Source: Myxococcota bacterium
Lineage (GTDB): Bacteria; Myxococcota_A; UBA9160; UBA6930
Assembly: GCA_028285625.1 (NCBI GenBank)
Contig: JANQOX010000005.1
Span: 124,001-188,000 of the forward strand
Direction of reading: 5' to 3'
Length of the DNA stretch: 64,000 nt
Below the pieces are notes generated by a model that worked only from the letters and a program-made list of their open reading frames with translations, was not told the origin of the DNA and made no database searches. A program made the translations under genes and the position numbers. Shown one piece after another: positions 60,056 through 64,000 of this stretch; within the stretch, counting starts at the first letter, position 1, and the number at the start of each line of letters is the position of its first letter.

Positions 60056-60940
60056 ATGGCGACTGCCGCGAAGATCGATCATTGGGACGTACGTCGGATC
60101 ACCGGATCGCTCGGGGCCGAGGTGCGCGGCATCGCGCTCGAGAAGGCGGGCCCGGCCGAGGCCGACGCCATCCGTGAGCTGCTCACGGAGCACCTCGTCC
60201 TGTTCTTTCCCGACCAGGACCTGAACCCCGACACGCACATCGCGTTCGGCAGGCTCTTCGGCGAGCTCGAGTCTCATCCCAACCTGTCGCTCGACGCCGA
60301 GCGCCCCGAGTTCTTCGAGCTGCGGGCCAAGGGGGGCGTGGGCGCGATCGCCGACGAGTGGCACAGCGACCTGAGCTGTCAGGAGCAGCCCTCGGTGCTC
60401 GCGATCCTGCACATGGTGAAGTGCCCCGAGTTCGGTGGCGACACCATGTGGGCCAACATGTACAAGGCCTACGAGGCGCTCTCGCAGCCCATGAAGGACC
60501 TCTGCGAAGGGCTCACCGCGCTTCACGATGCCCACCCGCACGACAAGCCGGAGAACATGGCGATCCATCCCGTGGTGCGCGTGCATCCCGTGAGCGGCCG
60601 CAAGTCGCTCTTCGTGAACGAGCACTTCACCCGCCGCATCGTCGAGATGAACCACAAGGAGAGCGACGCGCTGCTCTCCTTCCTCACCGGCTGGGCGACG
60701 AGCCCGGACTTCACGGTTCGCTACCGGTGGAGCGAAGGCACCATTGCGATGTGGGACAACCGCTGCACGCAGCACTGCGTGCTGTCGGACTTCGAGGGCG
60801 AACGCGTGATCCAGCGCGTGACGGTGATGGGCGACGTGCCCGAGGCGGCCGAGCCGCCGCGCTACGAGCCGAACATCTCGCCCATCAGCGCGACGAGCCG
60901 CCACGACCGGCAGCTCATCCGCTTCCTCGATCAGCGCTAG
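60056..60940 (+). CDS. TauD/TfdA-family 2-oxoglutarate dioxygenase
   Basis: Non-heme Fe(II) oxygenase of 294 residues. Family motifs: LGAEVRGIAL, VLFFPDQDL, the metal pair WHSDLS (H-x-D), GGDTMWANMYKAYEAL, and distal His with the 2-oxoglutarate Arg in RCTQHCVLSDFEGERVIQRV. Such enzymes cleave sulfonates, aryloxy acids or similar by hydroxylation. ATG 60056 follows CAGGAGG. Its 3' end overlaps the convergent esterase by 26 nt. Confidence 0.93.
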   Translation: MATAAKIDHWDVRRITGSLGAEVRGIALEKAGPAEADAIRELLTEHLVLFFPDQDLNPDTHIAFGRLFGELESHPNLSLDAERPEFFELRAKGGVGAIADEWHSDLSCQEQPSVLAILHMVKCPEFGGDTMWANMYKAYEALSQPMKDLCEGLTALHDAHPHDKPENMAIHPVVRVHPVSGRKSLFVNEHFTRRIVEMNHKESDALLSFLTGWATSPDFTVRYRWSEGTIAMWDNRCTQHCVLSDFEGERVIQRVTVMGDVPEAAEPPRYEPNISPISATSRHDRQLIRFLDQR

Positions 60941-61649
60941 CACCGAGCTCGGCCAGGAACCGCAGCATCTGCGCCACGGTTTCTTCGAAGCGGCCGGCGG
61001 GTGCCGGGTAGTTGAAGAACGCGTGCGGCATGCCCTCGTACGCGATCAGCTCGCAACGCCGGCCCAGCCGCACCATGTGTTCCTGGAAGGCGCGCGCGTT
61101 TTCGATCGGCACGATCTCGTCGGCGGTGCCGTGCAGGACGAGCGCCGGAGGAAACCCGGCATGCACGTCCCAGTCGGGCCCGGCATCGCCCATGAAGGCG
61201 AGTCGGGGTGTGCCGTCCGGCGCCAAGGCCGGGTTGAACAGCACGAGACCGCAGAGGTCGACCTTCATCGATGCGAGGGCCGCGGCCAGATGCCCCCCGG
61301 CCGAGCCGCCCCCCGCCCCAATGCGCGCGGGGTCGATCCCCAGCTCGCTGGCGTGCTCGCGAACCCAAGCCACGGCGAGGCGCGCATCGGTGACGCAGTC
61401 GACCGGCGAGAGGCCGTTGTCGTCGGTCACCAGGCGGTAGGAGGCCGTGATGCCGGCGATGCCCACCTGGGCGAGGCGTCGGCATTGCGGCAGGAACTGC
61501 TCGCGGCTTCCGATCCGCCACGCGCCGCCGTGGAAGAAGACGACCGCGGGGGCGCCCCGTGCGGGGCCCTCCGAGTCGGGCCTGACGACGTCGAGCTGGA
61601 GCTCGCTGCCGTCGCCTGCCCGGTAGCCGTACGTCCGTTCCTCGGGCAC
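60915..61649 (-). CDS. Alpha/beta hydrolase, HSL/BD-FAE-like esterase
   Basis: Cytoplasmic esterase of about 244 residues. It has HGGAW (oxyanion hole), GGGSAGGH (nucleophile Ser in G-x-S-x-G), HGTADEIVP (acid) and MPHAFFN (His), the HSL/acetyl-xylan esterase-like order. The start is uncertain: GTG 61649 gives a natural PEERTYGYRAGDG start, while the frame remains open to TTG 61721. No ribosome-binding site favours either. Confidence 0.82.
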   Translation of the reverse strand: MPEERTYGYRAGDGSELQLDVVRPDSEGPARGAPAVVFFHGGAWRIGSREQFLPQCRRLAQVGIAGITASYRLVTDDNGLSPVDCVTDARLAVAWVREHASELGIDPARIGAGGGSAGGHLAAALASMKVDLCGLVLFNPALAPDGTPRLAFMGDAGPDWDVHAGFPPALVLHGTADEIVPIENARAFQEHMVRLGRRCELIAYEGMPHAFFNYPAPAGRFEETVAQMLRFLAELGASADRGSG

Positions 61650-61819
61650 CCGGGCAGGGTACCGGACCCGCTGCCGCCGGATCCCGGTGCCTACCCCCAA
61701 GGTCTCGGTGCCTGCGCCCAAGGATCGGCCCGCCGTCAGGCGACACCCCCTGGCAGCAGGACCCTCGATCGCCGAACTCCCCTGGACGGTGCCGGCCGGG
61801 CTTCGCCTACTCTTCCAAC

Positions 61820-62803
61820 ATGACCTGGATCAAGCGCATCGCCCTCGGCCTTCTGGTGCTTCTCCTCCTGGCGGTGGGTGGGGTGGCGGCGAGCACGCTC
61901 CTCTCGCTCGACTGGGGTCGCGCCCACACCGCGCAGACGGCGGCGCTACCGCTCTTCACGCCCGACGCGGAGGGGCTCGTGCGGATCGAGGCCAACGGCA
62001 TGACGTTCCGCGCGCGCACCGCCGGGCTCGCGAACGACGGTCCGGCGCTCGTGCTGCTCCACGGTTTCCCCGAGACCTCGGCGATGTGGATTCCGCTCAT
62101 CGAGGCGGCGGCCGCGGCCGGCTACCGCGTCGTGGCGATCGACCAGCGCGGCTACAGCCCCGGCGCGCGCCCGGACGACGTCGCCGCCTATGCCGTGGCC
62201 GAGCTCACCGCAGACGTGATCGCCGTGGCCGATGCCGTGGGCTTCGATCGATTCCACCTGGTCGGCCACGACTGGGGATGCGTGGTGGGCTGGTCCGTCG
62301 CCATCCAGCACCCCGACCGGGTCGAGCGCTTCGTCGGGATGTCGATTCCCCACCCGGGCACGCTGCTCGCAGATCTTCGCGAGGAGCTTCCGGCCTACAT
62401 CCAGCTGTTCACCGCACCGATGGTTCCGGAGACGATGCTCGGCATGCGCGGCTTCTCGAATCTGCGTGAGGGTTACGATCATGCGACGCCGGAACAGCGC
62501 GAGGAGTACCTGGCCGTCTTCTCCGAGCCCGGCGCACTCACCGGAGCCCTCAACTGGTACCGGGCGATCACAGGCAGCCTCGAGGGCGCTGAGGCCTCGT
62601 CCGGGCCCGTGAAGGTGCCCACGCTGTTCGTGTACGGCGAGCGAGAGATGTGGGTGAACGAAGATGCGTTGGTCCGCCAGCGCGAGCTGGTACTGGCTCC
62701 GTACGAAGAGCTCGAGGTGGACGCGGGGCACTTCGTGCTCGAAGAGAACCCGGACGTGGTGATCCCGGCGGTGCTCGAGCATCTCGGTGCACCAAAGCGC
62801 TGA
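61820..62803 (+). CDS. Epoxide hydrolase-like alpha/beta hydrolase, membrane-anchored
   Basis: Protein of 327 residues with an N-terminal hydrophobic helix (IALGLLVLLLLAVGGVAAS), so it is anchored and the active domain lies in the periplasm. HGFPETSAMW is the oxyanion-hole HGxP motif, GHDWGC carries the nucleophilic Asp, a lid Tyr sits in NWYR, and DAGHFVLEENPD has the catalytic His. Asp rather than Ser as nucleophile points to epoxide or haloalkane hydrolysis. It overlaps the following gene by 17 nt. Confidence 0.88.
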   Translation: MTWIKRIALGLLVLLLLAVGGVAASTLLSLDWGRAHTAQTAALPLFTPDAEGLVRIEANGMTFRARTAGLANDGPALVLLHGFPETSAMWIPLIEAAAAAGYRVVAIDQRGYSPGARPDDVAAYAVAELTADVIAVADAVGFDRFHLVGHDWGCVVGWSVAIQHPDRVERFVGMSIPHPGTLLADLREELPAYIQLFTAPMVPETMLGMRGFSNLREGYDHATPEQREEYLAVFSEPGALTGALNWYRAITGSLEGAEASSGPVKVPTLFVYGEREMWVNEDALVRQRELVLAPYEELEVDAGHFVLEENPDVVIPAVLEHLGAPKR

Positions 62804-63632
62804 GCCCGACCTGTCCTCGGGGGCGCGTCGGTACGAGGTCCTTGCGCGTCAGTACCTGTCGGTCGCCGACGCATGGTTGCCGGGACGCATCGCGGGCTTC
62901 TACGTGGTGGGCTCTGCGGCGCTGGGTGCCTTCCGGCCAGGTCGCAGCGACGTCGACTTCGTCGCCGTGGTGGACCGGCCGCTCTCACGCGACGAGATCC
63001 GGCGGCTGCGCGCGGTGCATGCCATCACGGGCCTGGGCACGGCCGCCCGGGGTCTCGCGCGCGCCCCGCTCGCGTTCCCCGAGGCGCGCAATGGCGTCTA
63101 TGTGGCTGCCGAGCAGCTGGGCCGTCCGGTCACGGCCATCGTGCCCGAGGCCTCGCACGTGGGGCACCTGTTTCACGTGGGCCGGGGGTTCGACGTGAAC
63201 CCGGTGATGTGGCGTGTGCTCGAGCAGTCGGGGATCGCCCTGCGCGGCCCGGCGCCTTCCGGACTCGCGCTCGATGCCGAGCCGCTGGCGTTGCGGGCCT
63301 GGAACCGCGCGAACCTCGAGACGTACTGGCGACCGTGGGCCGACCGCGCTGCGGCGGGTCGGCCGTGGCATCTTCGCGCGCGGCCGCGCTGGGCCGCCGC
63401 CTGGGGCGTGCTCGGCGCACCGCGGCTGCACTACACGCTCGCGACCGGCGACATCGTCTCGAAGGAGGCGGCGGGTCGCCATGCTCGCGAGGCGTTCGAC
63501 GACCGCTGGCATGCCCTCATCGATGCCGCGCTCGCCTATCGCGAACGCCGCCGAATCCCGGGTCCGCCCCCGAGCCTGCGTCGGGTGGGGGCCTTCGTGC
63601 AGGAGGTCGTCGCCGCAGCGCGCAGGCTCTAG
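62787..63632 (+). CDS. Nucleotidyltransferase, ANT(3'')/AadA-like
   Basis: Protein of 281 residues. The nucleotidyltransferase motif is VVGSAALGAFRPGRSDVDF with the DxD metal-binding pair. The C-terminal helical part looks like the DUF4111 domain of aminoglycoside adenylyltransferases. The family adenylylates aminoglycosides or other small molecules, but many chromosomal homologues have unknown substrates, so resistance should not be assumed. GTG 62787 lies inside the hydrolase gene; a downstream start cannot be excluded. Confidence 0.75.
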   Translation: MHQSAEPDLSSGARRYEVLARQYLSVADAWLPGRIAGFYVVGSAALGAFRPGRSDVDFVAVVDRPLSRDEIRRLRAVHAITGLGTAARGLARAPLAFPEARNGVYVAAEQLGRPVTAIVPEASHVGHLFHVGRGFDVNPVMWRVLEQSGIALRGPAPSGLALDAEPLALRAWNRANLETYWRPWADRAAAGRPWHLRARPRWAAAWGVLGAPRLHYTLATGDIVSKEAAGRHAREAFDDRWHALIDAALAYRERRRIPGPPPSLRRVGAFVQEVVAAARRL

Positions 63633-63695
63633 GGCGTGTACCCGGTTGGCACCCGCCCATTCGCGCACCGCTGGGGAATGGTGTAATTCCACCTC

Positions 63696-64000
63696 GTGTC
63701 CCCGCGCGCGTACGTGAACGAAGACGGCTCGATCCGCTCCGAGGTGCTCGCGGAGCAGCAGGCGCAGCGAGACGAACTCGCGCGGGCGCGCGGCGTGGAT
63801 CCGCGCTGGGTGGACGAGATCCTTGCCGAGGTCGACGCCCAGGGGTTCGTGATCCTGCGCGACCTCGTGAGCCCCGACGTGCTCGAACGGATCCGCGCGG
63901 AGTCGGCGCCCTACCTCCAGTACGAGGGTCGCAACGAGTTCGAGGGGCACAAGACCCGGCGCATCTACTCGGTGATCGAGAAGACGTTCGCGTGCAACCC
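63696..64000 (+). CDS. Phytanoyl-CoA dioxygenase (PhyH)-family protein, C-terminus outside the window
   Basis: The first 101 codons of a gene running off the window. VDAQGFVILRDLVSPDVLERI is the PhyH N-terminal motif; the iron-binding residues lie beyond the edge. I start at GTG 63696 (after an in-frame TAA). TGTAAT (63682-63687) sits 8 nt upstream, so this message may be leaderless; no Shine-Dalgarno is visible. Confidence 0.75.
   Translation, partial: MSPRAYVNEDGSIRSEVLAEQQAQRDELARARGVDPRWVDEILAEVDAQGFVILRDLVSPDVLERIRAESAPYLQYEGRNEFEGHKTRRIYSVIEKTFACN

Noticed and set aside
61685-61724. Direct repeat CGGTGCCTNCNCCCAAGG, 21-bp period, upstream of the esterase
   Set aside because: Only two copies and it could be part of a short coding extension (7-codon period) of the esterase; not evidence of a CRISPR or regulatory array.
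1-64000. tRNA, rRNA, insertion sequence, prophage or CRISPR array
   Set aside because: No cloverleaf-like or rRNA-like segment, no transposase, integrase or phage gene, and no regular spacer-repeat pattern was seen on either strand.

Overview
The window is about 64 kb of uniformly GC-rich, gene-dense bacterial chromosome with no rRNA, tRNA, CRISPR, phage or insertion sequence that I could see. The gene set is typical of metabolically broad, environmental, deltaproteobacterial-grade bacteria (Myxococcota, Desulfobacterota or Binatota-like). It has two PEP-CTERM surface proteins, an F420-type LLM flavin enzyme, a DUF1302 outer-membrane protein, three WS/DGAT acyltransferases, a P450, a sulfotransferase, several TetR regulators with hydrolytic or oxidative operons, and RND exporters. 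The lineage is inferred from gene content, not proven.

Layout. 1-4 kb: an RND efflux pump (adaptor plus permease cut by the window edge). 4.3-9.2 kb: a PEP-CTERM protein, an LLM flavin oxidoreductase, an MDR reductase, then a TetR - PF10118 hydrolase - styrene-oxide-isomerase-like operon. 9.3-17.2 kb: an exported unknown protein, a MATE pump, a TetR - alpha/beta hydrolase - nitronate monooxygenase operon, a DUF4056 lipoprotein and an SDR - lipocalin-like pair. 17.3-23 kb: purE-purK fused by start/stop overlaps to an enoyl-reductase-like gene, an unknown protein, an iron alcohol dehydrogenase and a Tat-exported binding-protein-like protein. 23-27.5 kb: a GT39-like membrane glycosyltransferase, a DUF1214-like protein and a sulfotransferase. 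27.5-33 kb: a B12-binding MerR (CarH-like light sensor) divergent from a fasciclin gene, then membrane, outer-membrane, PEP-CTERM and lipoprotein genes. 33-43.4 kb: a membrane-cytochrome c-PQQ sugar dehydrogenase fusion, P450, three WS/DGATs, a beta-lactamase-fold esterase, and a CBS/USP pair. 43.5-51.5 kb: a giant DUF1302 protein behind a sigma-54-type promoter, a PhyH oxygenase, an M19-like lipoprotein and a SASA esterase. 51.6-58.3 kb: TetR, CrtI-like FAD oxidoreductase, lipocalin, beta-propeller-like protein and MMPL exporter. 58.3-64 kb: catabolic genes (Rieske oxygenase, GST, TauD dioxygenase, esterase, epoxide hydrolase), a nucleotidyltransferase and a partial PhyH oxygenase.

How the genes work together. 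The recurring theme is uptake, oxidation, hydrolysis, storage and export of hydrophobic compounds: oxygenases and epoxide/ester hydrolases open substrates, WS/DGATs store acyl chains, and RND/MMPL/DUF1302 proteins handle envelope transport. Translational coupling by 4-nt ATGA overlaps is very common. The least expected signal is regulatory: all three TetR genes and the MerR gene have a promoter whose -10 box lies only 6-7 nt from the start codon, which predicts leaderless messages, and in the TetR cases an inverted repeat overlaps the promoter.
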